Part shown: piece by piece, positions 43,281 to 52,983 of the stretch
Position numbering within the stretch: the first letter of the stretch is position 1
How the letters are laid out: every line of letters starts with the position of its first letter
DNA from: Planococcus chinensis
Lineage (GTDB): Bacteria; Bacillota; Bacilli; Bacillales_A; Planococcaceae
Direction: 5' to 3'
DNA: 62,858 nucleotides
Assembly: GCF_020071995.1 (NCBI RefSeq)
Contig: NZ_JABWTK010000015.1
Location: 1-62,858 of the forward strand
Program-made: the position numbers and the translations under genes
The notes under the pieces: model-generated
Databases searched by the model: none
What the model saw: only the letters and a program-made list of their open reading frames with translations
Told to the model about the DNA's origin: nothing

Positions 43281-44338
43281 CTTTTTTTACCGTGTTTTCG
43301 GATGTCTTGTTGTATCTGGCGTTTTCCTATATGATTGGCTCCATTGTTTTAGGTTTTGTTCCAGCAGAACGTAAACCGAAAATTCCCGATTCCAGAAGGT
43401 TGCAGCTGCTAAGTGTTGCGGGGGTTTCACTGTTTTCTTTGGCTCCGGTCATTGAATTGGTTGTGTTTTTAGGCGGCGGCCAAGAAGTGTTCAGCACGTT
43501 TTTCCGGGTTTTGATGGATTTTCGTATTGGGAACGGCTGGGTCCTCACTTTGCTTTTTTGTATTTTGTTGGGCCTGACGGTTTATTACAACGGGTCAGCG
43601 CATATGCGTGCTTATTATACCGGCGCTCTGGTTTTGATTGTCGGCTTTTTCAGCCATGTTTCTACCTTGAATTTATGGGCCGGGTTTTTTAGCCATTCTC
43701 TACATTTTCTTTCCATGTCGCTGTGGATCGGCGTTCTGCTGCACGTAGCTTGGCTCGCACATGACGGCTCGAACTGGAAGCCATTCACTGCCTGGTTCAC
43801 GCCGTTCGCAATTGCCTGTTTAGCGGCTTTGTTTATCAGCGGCGTAGTCATTATGCTGTTCTTTGTTACGCCTGCCGATTATGCGAAGTCGTGGGTATTG
43901 CCTTATGGCCAGATGCTGCTGCTGAAACATTTGACAATTATTCCGATACTGGCCGCAGCTTTGATCAATGGGTTTTTGAATAAAAAAGGCGTCTATGAAC
44001 GTGCGTGGCTGAAAGTTGAATTTTTGTTGATTTTGCTGGTCTTTACTTGGACAGCTTTTATGAGCAAAGAAGCACCGCCCCACGACATCAATGACACGCT
44101 CCGTTCTGAAGGGGCGGCGCCTTTCATCGAACTGCTGAAAGGACCGCAATACATACCAATCGACGGGTCTTTTGCTTTTTCTTTGAATGGTGCTTTGCTG
44201 ATTGCCATCGGCGTGATGTGTCTCGGCCTGATGGTACTGGGCTATAGAAAGAAATTGTCGCCTTGGCTGTCTTTGCTGTTCGGACTCATATTTGTAGGGG
44301 CGGTTTATGCCGGCCTAATGCTGAATATAGCTTTTTAA
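43277..44338 (+). CDS. CopD-family copper import membrane protein
   Basis: The 353-residue polytopic protein has about eight to nine helices and the CopD-domain stretch SHVSTLNLWAGFFSHSLHFLSMSLWIG near the middle, with multiple His residues suited to copper transit. A C-terminal EAPPHDINDTLRSEGA segment is characteristic. In B. subtilis YcnJ, CopC and CopD are one fused protein; here they are separate and translationally coupled. Its likely role is copper uptake. Confidence 0.9.
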   Translation: MTFFTVFSDVLLYLAFSYMIGSIVLGFVPAERKPKIPDSRRLQLLSVAGVSLFSLAPVIELVVFLGGGQEVFSTFFRVLMDFRIGNGWVLTLLFCILLGLTVYYNGSAHMRAYYTGALVLIVGFFSHVSTLNLWAGFFSHSLHFLSMSLWIGVLLHVAWLAHDGSNWKPFTAWFTPFAIACLAALFISGVVIMLFFVTPADYAKSWVLPYGQMLLLKHLTIIPILAAALINGFLNKKGVYERAWLKVEFLLILLVFTWTAFMSKEAPPHDINDTLRSEGAAPFIELLKGPQYIPIDGSFAFSLNGALLIAIGVMCLGLMVLGYRKKLSPWLSLLFGLIFVGAVYAGLMLNIAF

Positions 44339-44395
44339 AATGATTGGAACCATTCAAATAAAGGAAGAGGTATTTTCGGTGAAAGGAGAGATTCG

Positions 44396-45331
44396 ATGAA
44401 TCGTGTTAAAGGGATTGCCATGATTATAAGCGGGGCAATGCTATGGGGAGCGACAGGGCCGCTGATGCAATGGTCGCTCAGCACCTTCGGATTTTCTCCG
44501 GAGTTTTTATCGACAGTTCGCTTGATACTAGCCGGCTTGCTCCTGCTCGGCTTTTTAAAATTAAAAGGCGTGCAGATCACTTCCATTTTCAAAGGAAGGA
44601 TCTGGACTCGCCCATTGCTGATTTTTGCTGTCTTCGGCATGCTCGGCGTTCAGTACACCTTTGTTTCGGCAATTGAAGCGAGTGATGCAGTCGTCGCGAC
44701 CTTGCTGCAATTTCTTGCCCCGGTTTACATTATCCTGTTTGTCTCGCTGCGCCAGAGAAAATCCCCGCCGTCCTACCAAATCATCGGCATGGCAGGAACC
44801 TTGATCGGCTTGTTTCTTTTGCTGACAAACGGCTCGCTGGATAAACTGGCAATCAGCGGAGAAGCCTTGTTTTGGGGTATCCTTGTGGGACTGACTTTTA
44901 TGTTTTACACGCTTTACCCGGCGCGGTTGATGCAGGAATGGGGCGTCATGCTGGTAGTCGGCTGGTCGATGCTTTTTGGCGGAGCGTTTATGGGGCTTGC
45001 CAAACCGATATTCCTTTCTTCGGAATGGACGAAGTTCCAGGATGTCCGTGCCATTTGGGCGATGGCGGCCATCATCGTTATCGGAACGGTGGCGTTTGTG
45101 TTGTTCTTGAGCAGCATGCGCTTTATCTCTCCGGTGGAAACGAGCATTCTTTCTTCTGTTGAACCATTGACGGCCATGGTCATTTCAGTGTTTTGGTTCC
45201 AGCAATTACTAGCACCCGCGCAACTCGGCGGGGCACTGATCATGCTTGTGTTTGTCACTTGGCTGTCTCTCGCCGGCAATGTAAAACCGAAAAAAAAGAA
45301 AGCGGGATATTCCGAAAGCAGCGCCTCTTAA
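44396..45331 (+). CDS. EamA/DMT-family transporter
   Basis: This 311-residue protein has ten predicted helices and two EamA repeats, opening with AMLWGATGPLMQW (near 13) and closing with SILSSVEPLTAMVISVFWF (near 250-268). The C-terminal tail is basic (KPKKKK). GGTGAAAGGAGAG precedes the ATG. It follows the copper pair by 57 bases without a clear terminator, so read-through is possible, but there is no evidence for a copper role. Confidence 0.88.
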   Translation: MNRVKGIAMIISGAMLWGATGPLMQWSLSTFGFSPEFLSTVRLILAGLLLLGFLKLKGVQITSIFKGRIWTRPLLIFAVFGMLGVQYTFVSAIEASDAVVATLLQFLAPVYIILFVSLRQRKSPPSYQIIGMAGTLIGLFLLLTNGSLDKLAISGEALFWGILVGLTFMFYTLYPARLMQEWGVMLVVGWSMLFGGAFMGLAKPIFLSSEWTKFQDVRAIWAMAAIIVIGTVAFVLFLSSMRFISPVETSILSSVEPLTAMVISVFWFQQLLAPAQLGGALIMLVFVTWLSLAGNVKPKKKKAGYSESSAS

Positions 45332-45445
45332 GGTGCTGCTTTTTTTCTTTTTTTCAGGGAATAAAACTGTCTGTTGTCAGAGAATTGTGGCATAATAGTC
45401 AACATAAAAGATTCGTGTTTCGAAATTCTTAGGGGGTTTTTCCAG

Positions 45446-47173
45446 GTGAAAACTGTCTTTTCTTACGCCAAGCCATATAAAGGGCTTATCATAATCGCAT
45501 TATTCTTTATGCTCTTGGAATTGACAGTGGAGTTGTTTCAGCCGCTTGTCATATCAAAAATCATTGATGACGGAATTCTTGCCGGGAGCCAGGAACGGAT
45601 CATCCAGTATGGGCTTGTACTGGTAGCCATGTCCGGGCTTGCTTTTGTCGCTGGGATCATTAATTCCTATTATGCGGCCCACGTGTCGCAAAGTTTTTCT
45701 TTTGATTTGCGCAAAGCGGTTTATGGCCGCATCCAGTCTTTTTCGCTCGCCACATTCAACAAGTTTCCAGCATCCGGCTTGATCACACGCTTAACGAGTG
45801 ATGTCACAATGGTGCAGCAAGTGCTGTTCATGGGGCTGCGCATCATGCTCCGCGCTCCGCTGCTCGTTGTCGGCAGCATGGTCATGGCGCTTGTGGTGAA
45901 CGCCAAGCTGGCGCTTTATTTGGTAATTGTTTTTCCGGTCTTATTAATTTTCTTATACATTATGGTCAAAAAAGGCGTGTCTCACTTCAGTTTTGTCCAG
46001 TTGCGGCTTGACCGCTTAAATCGGATGATTCAGGAAAACTTGCAAGCAGTGCGCTTAATTAAAGCGTATTTGCGGGGGAAATACGAGTCTGGCCGTTTCT
46101 CAGAAGTAGCCGGGTCGTTGAAGATGGACACGGTCAAAGCACTCCGCGTCATGGAAATCATTTTGCCGATTCTGCTGCTCGGCATGAACCTGTCATTATT
46201 GGCAGTTATTTGGTTCGGCGCTTCGGAAATTCGGCAGGGCGGCGCCCAAATTGGAGAACTGGTCGCAATTATCAATTACGCTATGCGCATGACCGGTGCT
46301 TTTTCGATGTTTTCGTTTATTATTATGGCTTATGCCCGTGCGAAAGCTTCTTCCGAACGGATTGAAGAAGTGCTGGTGGCTGACGATGTCCGCGAAAAAG
46401 AAGAAGCGGGCGAAGAGCAGGCAATCCGCCGGGGCGAAGTGGTATTTGAAAACGTCTCTTTCACTTATCCAGGGACAGAAAATCCTGTGTTGAAAAACAT
46501 TTCGTTTAAAATGAATCCCAATGAAAAACTGGCGATCATGGGAGCGACCGGTTCCGGCAAATCTTCGCTGCTGCAGCTGATTCCCCGCTTTTACGATGCG
46601 ACGGAAGGAACCGTCTATATCCATGGCCGTGATGTGAAAAGCTGGTCGTTGCGGGCACTCCGGAAAACGATCGGCGTCGTTCCACAGCAGTCTCTTCTCT
46701 TCACCGGAACGATTTCCGATAATTTGTCCTGGGGCAAAGAACAGGCAAGGCAGGAAGAACTGGCAGGGGCAGCGGTGAAAGCCCAAATCCACGGAACAGT
46801 GGAGCGGTTTCCAAAGGGCTATGGAACCCGTGTCGGCCAAAAAGGCGTTAACTTGTCGGGCGGTCAGAAACAGCGGCTGTCCATTGCCCGGGCGCTAGTC
46901 CGAAAGCCGTCGATACTGATCCTGGATGATAGCACAAGTGCGCTCGATGTGAAAACAGAAGCGGCTTTATGGCAAGAGCTTGAACGCGAAAATGCCACGA
47001 TGCTTGTGGTGACCCAAAAAATCCGGACGGCTTTAAAAGCGGACCGCATTCTGTTGATGGAAGAAGGCCGAATTTCAGCGTACGGCACACACCAACAGCT
47101 GATGAAAACGTCGGAGCTCTACCGGCAAATAGCGCTTTCGCAGCAAGAGGAAGAGGTGGATGAATATGTTTGA
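45446..47173 (+). CDS. ABC exporter half-transporter, BmrC/YheI-like (degenerate catalytic site)
   Basis: The 575-residue protein has six membrane helices (to about 320) and an ATPase domain. Walker A is GATGSGKSS (near 371) and the signature LSGGQKQR (near 473). Walker B ILILDDSTSALD has Asp where the catalytic Glu normally sits, the hallmark of the inactive half of heterodimeric exporters such as BmrC. GTG at 45446 is chosen because AGGGGG precedes it. It overlaps the next gene by 14 bases. Together they probably export drugs or lipids. Confidence 0.92.
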   Translation: MKTVFSYAKPYKGLIIIALFFMLLELTVELFQPLVISKIIDDGILAGSQERIIQYGLVLVAMSGLAFVAGIINSYYAAHVSQSFSFDLRKAVYGRIQSFSLATFNKFPASGLITRLTSDVTMVQQVLFMGLRIMLRAPLLVVGSMVMALVVNAKLALYLVIVFPVLLIFLYIMVKKGVSHFSFVQLRLDRLNRMIQENLQAVRLIKAYLRGKYESGRFSEVAGSLKMDTVKALRVMEIILPILLLGMNLSLLAVIWFGASEIRQGGAQIGELVAIINYAMRMTGAFSMFSFIIMAYARAKASSERIEEVLVADDVREKEEAGEEQAIRRGEVVFENVSFTYPGTENPVLKNISFKMNPNEKLAIMGATGSGKSSLLQLIPRFYDATEGTVYIHGRDVKSWSLRALRKTIGVVPQQSLLFTGTISDNLSWGKEQARQEELAGAAVKAQIHGTVERFPKGYGTRVGQKGVNLSGGQKQRLSIARALVRKPSILILDDSTSALDVKTEAALWQELERENATMLVVTQKIRTALKADRILLMEEGRISAYGTHQQLMKTSELYRQIALSQQEEEVDEYV

Positions 47174-48989
47174 TGCCATTCGGCGGCCATTTGGCTATGA
47201 ACCGGTTATAAAGAAAGAAGATTTGGCGAAAGATGCCCCCAAAAAACAAGAGCGTGCTGAAAACTGGAAGTCCACTTTGCTGCGGATCTGGAAACTGGTC
47301 GATGAACACCGAATGCTGCTGGTCACCGTGCTGGTTATGGTATTTATCAGTTCGGCGCTGGCATTACTGGGCCCCTACTTGATCGGGTACATCATTGACC
47401 ACTACATCGTGCCCCAAACCTTTGAAGGGATGGGCCCGATTGTACTTTGGCTCATCCTAGTTTATATCGGCTACTCCTTAACGATGTATTTGCAGAACTA
47501 TTGGATGATTGGCATTGCCCAGCAAGTGATTTACCGGATGCGTACAGGGCTGTTCAAGCATTTGCAGCGGCTGCCGGTGTCCTTCTTCGATAAGCGGCAG
47601 CACGGCGAGTTGATGAGCCGGATGACCAATGACATCGAGAACGTTTCGACAACATTGAACAGCTCGTTTATCCAAGTGTTTTCGAGCGTTCTGACGCTGA
47701 CGGGGACGATGATCGTCATGCTGATACTGAGCCCGTTATTGACGTTGCTGACATTGATCATCATTCCGCTGATGTTTATTGCCATGCGGTGGATTACGAA
47801 AAGAACCGGACGCCTCTATAAGGAACAGCAGCAAGCGATCGGTGAATTGAACGGCTTGATCGAAGAAAGCATTTCAGGACAGAAAATCATTAAAGCCTTT
47901 TCCCAGGAACCGCGGGTCATGGATGAGTTTTTGGTGAAAAGTGAGCGCCTCCAGAGAACCGGATTCTGGGCTTGGACGTATTCCGGGTTTATCCCGAAAG
48001 TCATGAACTTTTTAAACAACGGCAGTTTTGCGATTGTAGCAGGAGCCGGTGGACTTTTGGCATTGAACGGCGATATTTCCATTGGCGTCATTGTCATATT
48101 CACGGAATACGCCCGCCAGTTTACGCGCCCGCTTAATGACTTAGCTAACCAGTTCAATACCGTGCTGTCGGCGATTGCCGGAGCAGAGCGCGTATTCTCC
48201 ATCATGGGGGAAACTGAAGAGAAAGACGATGAAATCCAAAATGCGGACAAAGAACTGCAGGGCTATGTCGAATTTGATGATGTATCGTTCAAGTATGAAG
48301 GAGCGGAGGAAGACTGGACAATCCGCAATGTCAGCTTTAGCGTCGGAATCGGCCAGACAGCGGCCCTTGTCGGAGCCACTGGTGCGGGAAAAACCACCAT
48401 CATGCAATTGCTTGCCCGATTTTATGATGCCAACGAAGGCGAAATCAGGCTGGACGGCACACCGATTGCAGACATGCCGCGCGAAACCCTGCGCAAGCAG
48501 ATTGCTTTTGTGCTGCAGGATCCGTTCCTGTTTGAGGCGACGGTTTGGGAAAACATCCGCTACGGCCGCTTGGATGCGACAGACGAAGAAATCATCGAAG
48601 CCGCGAAAAAAGCGAATGCCCATGATTTTATTGTCAAACTGCCGGATGGCTACGATACAATCCTGAAAGGCGACGGGTCGATGATCAGCCAAGGACAAAA
48701 GCAATTATTATCCATTGCGCGGGCATTGGTGGCTGATCCAGTCATCCTCCTGCTCGATGAAGCGACAAGCAGCATCGATACCGTGACCGAACTGAAAATC
48801 CAGGAAGCACTCGAACGGCTCATGGCCGGACGAACCAGCTTTGTTATTGCACATCGCTTGAATACCGTGCGGCAAGCTGATCTCGTGTTGGTTATGGAAA
48901 TGGGGGAACTTGTGGAATTCGGTACCCAGCAACAACTGATCGACAGCGGCGGCATCTACGCCAATATGCTGGCGGATGCAAAATTATAA
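47160..48989 (+). CDS. ABC exporter half-transporter, BmrD/YheH-like (active ATPase half)
   Basis: The 609-residue protein has an N-terminal extension, six helices (about 50-330) and an ATPase domain. Walker A is GATGAGKTT (near 405) and Walker B ILLLDEATSSID keeps the catalytic Glu. Its own signature is altered (ISQGQKQ), the expected complement of the partner's defective Walker B. The pair thus has one full and one degenerate ATP site. BmrCD in B. subtilis is an antibiotic-inducible multidrug exporter. The ATG overlaps the end of the upstream gene, so translation is coupled. Confidence 0.93.
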   Translation: MNMFDAIRRPFGYEPVIKKEDLAKDAPKKQERAENWKSTLLRIWKLVDEHRMLLVTVLVMVFISSALALLGPYLIGYIIDHYIVPQTFEGMGPIVLWLILVYIGYSLTMYLQNYWMIGIAQQVIYRMRTGLFKHLQRLPVSFFDKRQHGELMSRMTNDIENVSTTLNSSFIQVFSSVLTLTGTMIVMLILSPLLTLLTLIIIPLMFIAMRWITKRTGRLYKEQQQAIGELNGLIEESISGQKIIKAFSQEPRVMDEFLVKSERLQRTGFWAWTYSGFIPKVMNFLNNGSFAIVAGAGGLLALNGDISIGVIVIFTEYARQFTRPLNDLANQFNTVLSAIAGAERVFSIMGETEEKDDEIQNADKELQGYVEFDDVSFKYEGAEEDWTIRNVSFSVGIGQTAALVGATGAGKTTIMQLLARFYDANEGEIRLDGTPIADMPRETLRKQIAFVLQDPFLFEATVWENIRYGRLDATDEEIIEAAKKANAHDFIVKLPDGYDTILKGDGSMISQGQKQLLSIARALVADPVILLLDEATSSIDTVTELKIQEALERLMAGRTSFVIAHRLNTVRQADLVLVMEMGELVEFGTQQQLIDSGGIYANMLADAKL

Positions 48990-49000
48990 AAGGAAATGGA

Positions 49001-49029
49001 AAAGGCTGATCTGCAAATGGATCAGCCTT
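49001..49029 (+). terminator. Hairpin after the ABC exporter operon (first of two)
   Basis: AAGGCTGATC / GATCAGCCTT lacks a T run. A near-identical hairpin with a T run lies at 49369-49401. Confidence 0.55.
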
Positions 49030-49074
49030 CAGACTGTAAACAAAGTTTAAATGAAATGAATGCATATGCATAAA

Positions 49075-49300
49075 CCTGACCGGCCCGGCCACTTCGCTTT
49101 CCGTGGGCTCGGCCTCAGTCTCCTCGTCGCTGAAAAGATCGCTGCTCCTGCATCGCTGCGCTAGCTTCGTCGCAAAGGATTGCCCTCGCAGGCTTCGGCC
49201 AATGCCTTTCCAGCGGGACAGCGAAGTGCCGAAATCCACTCGGGACGCCAGTTCCGAGTTAGTTCGGTGCGAGCCCGCGGAACGCGTCCGGCTGAAACGG
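49075..49300. repeat. Mosaic of dispersed repeats between duplicated hairpins
   Basis: It contains CTTTCCGTGGGCTCGGCCTC (family B), CATCGCTGCGCTAGCTTCG (the middle motif of family A) and GAGCCCGCGGAACGCGTCC. No conserved protein is supported in 48990-49404. Confidence 0.65.
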
Positions 49301-49368
49301 AGGATCCAGCACGTCTGGTTGGATGTTCATTCATCTCTCAAGCATAAACATTCTTTTGTCTACATACG

Positions 49369-49401
49369 AAAGGCTGATCCGAAAACGGATCAGCCTTTTT
49401 T
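49369..49401 (+). terminator. Terminator hairpin, second copy
   Basis: AAAGGCTGATCCG / CGGATCAGCCTTT is followed by a T run on the plus strand. It lies directly beside the stop of the convergent acyltransferase gene and may stop both. Confidence 0.75.
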
Positions 49402-49404
49402 TCA

Positions 49405-50454
49405 TTAATGCAATTGCATGCGTGTTTTTGGCTTGAATCGACCAAGCAGGATCTCGCCAAGCGGAATGGTTTTGGGAATGGCGATTGACAGCATAATCGG
49501 GACCAATAAACCAAGTGCTGTATAAGTGAACAAATTGAATGGCAGGAAATCCTCAACCAGGAAACCGATAAAGATATGCAGGTACATGATTGAAATTGAA
49601 TGCTCTTCAATTTTCACCAGCCACGGGAAAGTGGCTTTGGCTGCCAATAGTTGAAAGACGCCGACCACGAGCAGCGTAAAGGAAAGCGGGATGACCAAGT
49701 CGAGCAGGAAATGGTCGTAGCGCAGAAACTTCATGCTCAAATGATAATCGATCCAACCGGCCCGGTCAGCCGACACAGCCACAAGCGAAATGGCCGCAGC
49801 CGCTGCAATGGCGTACTTCGGAATGTTCATCCAGAAGGATTTCAAGTAATAGCCGATGGCGTAGTAGACAACGGCCAGCAGCGCAACGTCCAAATTCCAA
49901 AGCATGGGAATCTGCATGGAAGCTGCATCGGGTTCACTCGCCAGGCTCATCGCAAAATTTCCTTCAAGTTGAGCTAGGATGTAGCAGCCTGCCAACATCA
50001 TCAATTGGACGGACCGCTTAAATCGCGTAATCCACAAGAACAGGAGATAAGTGGCAAACATCACGGTGACAAACCAGAAAACCCCGTGTTCACCGCGGAG
50101 AAAACGGCCGCCGACAGCCAGTTCAATCAGGTCCTGTCTTAGGAATGCCGCGGTAAATGTGCCTTCGCCGATCGCCATGCCGTATTTAATGGACGTCAGC
50201 AACAATAAAAAGAATATGTATGGGACCAATAATTGCATAAAGCGTTTTTGGATAGCCGGTTTTAATTGCTGATTGTCAGTGATCGGCTTAAAGAACAAGC
50301 CGCTTAACAAAAAGAATGCCGGCATATGGAACCAATAGATGTACTTAACGAGCGGAAACTCTGTGGGCATCGGACCGGAAAAATGGCCGATAACAACCAA
50401 AATCATTAAAAACCCTTTTGTAATATCCACCCAAGTTAAACGTTGTTTTGCCAA
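49405..50454 (-). CDS. Acyltransferase-3 family integral membrane protein
   Basis: The 349-residue protein has ten or so helices. It opens with RLTWVDITKGFLMILVVIGH (Acyl_transf_3 motif with the conserved His) and has IYWFHMPAFFLLSGLFF near 42-58. Such enzymes transfer acetyl or other acyl groups to sugars, peptidoglycan or exported polymers. The acceptor is unknown. TTG at 50454 is chosen because CGGAGG precedes it; the longer in-frame reading lacks an RBS. No glycan cluster surrounds it. Confidence 0.85.
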   Translation of the reverse strand: MAKQRLTWVDITKGFLMILVVIGHFSGPMPTEFPLVKYIYWFHMPAFFLLSGLFFKPITDNQQLKPAIQKRFMQLLVPYIFFLLLLTSIKYGMAIGEGTFTAAFLRQDLIELAVGGRFLRGEHGVFWFVTVMFATYLLFLWITRFKRSVQLMMLAGCYILAQLEGNFAMSLASEPDAASMQIPMLWNLDVALLAVVYYAIGYYLKSFWMNIPKYAIAAAAAISLVAVSADRAGWIDYHLSMKFLRYDHFLLDLVIPLSFTLLVVGVFQLLAAKATFPWLVKIEEHSISIMYLHIFIGFLVEDFLPFNLFTYTALGLLVPIMLSIAIPKTIPLGEILLGRFKPKTRMQLH

Positions 50455-50599
50455 GACGATAACCTCCGAATATAAAACTAACCAATTCAGTATATCCCAA
50501 GCTTTAGGCATTTAAACGATTGATACAGAACGGTAAAAAAACGGTCAATTCTGTCATCATATGTTAGGATGAAAATAATACTAGAAAGGTTGGTGGAAT

Positions 50600-51439
50600 A
50601 TGAATATTTCTCTGTCTATCGAATCATTTCCGCTGGATTCACAAACAATTAGCGATATGAAAAAATTACTTGCTCTATTTCAAAAAGATTACAGCGTGGT
50701 GCTCCAAGAACCGGTGTGGGACCAGCCGCATACCCGCGGATTTGCCGTTGTTGCGTATACCGAAGAAGGGGAATTGATCGGATTTGCCACTTCCGTTGAC
50801 ATCATCGGCCTTCATCATTACGAATGGTCGGCAGTTGTCCATCCGGATTACCGCAGGCAGTCCATTGGATCCGCACTTGCTGAAGGAATCCATCACGGGC
50901 ATACGCAGCGCGAAGCCGAAAGCGAATTGGCGGCTTTTATTGAAGATCCGGAAGCCGCCGGATTTCTTGCGAGTTTGGGCTATAGCGAAGACTTCAAGGA
51001 AATCCAGCTGGGTGTAGAGGCATTGGAAACCGTGGATCTGCCTGAAGGCGTATCGGTAACGCAGTTCAGCGAAGAACGGGAAGAACTGGAGTCGCTTTTG
51101 CGGGCAGCTTTTGATGAAGAAGTGATTCCGGTGATGGCGCATAACTTGGAAGAAGCGGGAAGAGATGTCTGGGTGATGAAAAAAGACGGAAAATTAGTGG
51201 CAACAGCGACCTTGATTGCAGAAGAAGATGAGCTTTGGGTAACCGCTTTTGCCGTCCATCCTGAAGAGCAGGGAAAAGGATACGGACAGGCCTTTTTGGC
51301 ATGGAGCCGTAATTTGGCGTTCCAAAAAGGGAAGCATCAGGTGCTGCTTGATGTGGAAACGGATAACAATGCGTTAAGCGTCTACGAAAGGGCAGGTTTT
51401 CAGCCCATCAATACCGTCGCTTATTGGAAACGGGTTTAA
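50600..51439 (+). CDS. GNAT acetyltransferase with two GNAT-like halves
   Basis: The 279-residue protein has an N-terminal GNAT-like half with SAVVHPDYRRQSIGSALAEGI (near 76-96). A C-terminal canonical half has AFAVHPEEQGKGYGQAFL (near 218-235), containing the Q-x2-G-x-G acetyl-CoA loop, and VYERAGFQPI. The second half is likely catalytic. The substrate cannot be inferred. GAAAGGTTGGTGG precedes the ATG. It is convergent with the YusW-like gene. Confidence 0.85.
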   Translation: MNISLSIESFPLDSQTISDMKKLLALFQKDYSVVLQEPVWDQPHTRGFAVVAYTEEGELIGFATSVDIIGLHHYEWSAVVHPDYRRQSIGSALAEGIHHGHTQREAESELAAFIEDPEAAGFLASLGYSEDFKEIQLGVEALETVDLPEGVSVTQFSEEREELESLLRAAFDEEVIPVMAHNLEEAGRDVWVMKKDGKLVATATLIAEEDELWVTAFAVHPEEQGKGYGQAFLAWSRNLAFQKGKHQVLLDVETDNNALSVYERAGFQPINTVAYWKRV

Positions 51440-51447
51440 TCTATTCA

Positions 51448-51476
51448 ACAAAAAAACCATCTGCTGAGGCAGATGG
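51448..51476 (-). terminator. Terminator of the YusW-like gene
   Basis: CCATCTGC / GCAGATGG followed on the minus strand by TTTTTT. Confidence 0.75.
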
Positions 51477-51488
51477 CGAGTGGCGGAA

Positions 51489-51998
51489 TCAGTTTCCTTG
51501 GCCTTTAAATTCTTTTTCCGTGCCGTCGGAGAAGCGCACTTCTATTTCAATCGTTTTGTAGCCTGCTTCAATGCCAAAGCCGCCTACAACTGATTCGATG
51601 GCTTCTTCATCAGTCATATCAGAAGTTAGATCGAGGGTCTGGAAAACAGGTTCGATTTCATCCATAGCCTCGTCTCCGGCTAAATCTTGATTTTCCAACT
51701 TGTTTTCGTAACTGGCTTCTATATTGTCGCGGTCTTCTTCATAGCTGATATCGATGGCGTCATCCTGGTCCGGGTAATCCACATCTACACTAAACTCGGT
51801 AAAGCCGAATGTATCGCCGCCGATGCTTTCTTCATCGGTTCCGCCGCCAGGGGAGGCATCGCCTGAACCGGGTGCCGGATCCGTTTGAGATTCGTTGCCG
51901 ACGGGCTCATTTACTTCGTCGCTTTCGCCGCAGGCTGACAGGGCGAGTGTGGAAGAAAGCATTAATGCAGTGAGGACAGATGTTTTTTTGAAGGTCAT
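51489..51998 (-). CDS. YusW-like lipoprotein
   Basis: The 169-residue lipoprotein has a signal peptide ending in LSAC (Cys near 23), then an acidic Gly/Ser-rich linker. A single domain follows (about 65-168) with GFTEFSVDVDYPDQDDAID and AGYKTIEIEVRFSDGTE, matching the YusW-like domain. The role is unknown. GAAAGGATG lies before the ATG at 51998; the ATG three codons upstream is too close to it. It is divergent from kynA. Confidence 0.8.
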   Translation of the reverse strand: MTFKKTSVLTALMLSSTLALSACGESDEVNEPVGNESQTDPAPGSGDASPGGGTDEESIGGDTFGFTEFSVDVDYPDQDDAIDISYEEDRDNIEASYENKLENQDLAGDEAMDEIEPVFQTLDLTSDMTDEEAIESVVGGFGIEAGYKTIEIEVRFSDGTEKEFKGQGN

Positions 51999-52117
51999 GG
52001 AAGTCATCCTTTCAGAATTAAATTAGTTAAATTCTGTATTCCCGAATTTCCTGTTTTTAATCGTTGCATGGAGCTGAGCGGAGATAGAAAAAGCCGAGCC
52101 CGAACGGAGTGGTCATC

Positions 52118-52972
52118 ATGAAAGATTACACAAACGGCCAGAACATTGCAGCAGCTTCTGAAAAAGGAATTCATACAGATTTCGAAAAAAATATGACATA
52201 TGGAGAGTATTTGCAGCTGGATGGCTTGCTCTCTGCCCAGATGCCGGTAAGCGGCCAGCATGACGAAACCCTGTTCATCATTATCCATCAAGTCTCCGAA
52301 TTATGGATGAAACTGATTTTGCACGAACTGCAGTCAGCTATCAACTGCATCAACGGGGACGATCTGCAGCCGGCTTTTAAGCAATTAGCCAGGGTTTCGA
52401 GAATACAATCTCAGATTATTCAAGGGTGGGACGTATTGGCCACCATGACTCCGACCGATTATTTGAAGTTCCGGGGCGCCCTCGGAAATGCGAGCGGCTT
52501 TCAATCTTATCAATACCGCATGATTGAGTTCGCTTTAGGGTATAAAACAAAACATGTACTAAAAATTTATGAAAATGAAAAAGAGCTCCATCAGGAACTT
52601 CTTTCAGCATTCCAGAAACCCGGCCTTTATGATGCGGCTATTCAAAAGCTTGCAAGAAGCGGCTTTATAATAGATCCGGAACTGCTGGACCGGGACATTA
52701 CAATGGTTTACGAAAGCAACGATAGTGTTAAACAAGCATGGAAAGCTGTTTATCAGGATACAGAGTCCCACTGGGAGCTGTATCAGTTGGCAGAAAAACT
52801 GGTTGATATTGAAGACTCCCTGCAGCAATGGCGGTTCCGCCACATGAAAACCGTTGAACGCATTATCGGCTTCAGGCAAGGGACTGGCGGCTCGTCAGGC
52901 GTCCATTATTTGAAAAAAGTGCTGGACCATTATTTTTTCCCGGAACTTTGGGAACTGCGGACAGAGATTTAG
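52118..52972 (+). CDS. kynA: Tryptophan 2,3-dioxygenase
   Basis: The 284-residue haem enzyme opens the indole ring of tryptophan to N-formylkynurenine. Hallmarks are [16 protein letters not shown] (near 24), [15 protein letters not shown] (near 50-64) and [16 protein letters not shown] (near 120). The C-terminus has [17 protein letters not shown] with the haem-ligand region. Size matches bacterial TDO. GGAGT at eight bases favours the ATG at 52118 over GTG 52109. No kynB or kynU lies adjacent; the next gene encodes an unrelated GDPD, 11 bases later. Confidence 0.95.
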   Translation: MKDYTNGQNIAAASEKGIHTDFEKNMTYGEYLQLDGLLSAQMPVSGQHDETLFIIIHQVSELWMKLILHELQSAINCINGDDLQPAFKQLARVSRIQSQIIQGWDVLATMTPTDYLKFRGALGNASGFQSYQYRMIEFALGYKTKHVLKIYENEKELHQELLSAFQKPGLYDAAIQKLARSGFIIDPELLDRDITMVYESNDSVKQAWKAVYQDTESHWELYQLAEKLVDIEDSLQQWRFRHMKTVERIIGFRQGTGGSSGVHYLKKVLDHYFFPELWELRTEI

Positions 52973-52983
52973 GAGGATAAGAC

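Noticed and set aside
49103..49408. ORF across the repeat mosaic
   Set aside because: Built from dispersed repeats, with no conserved protein features or ribosome binding site.
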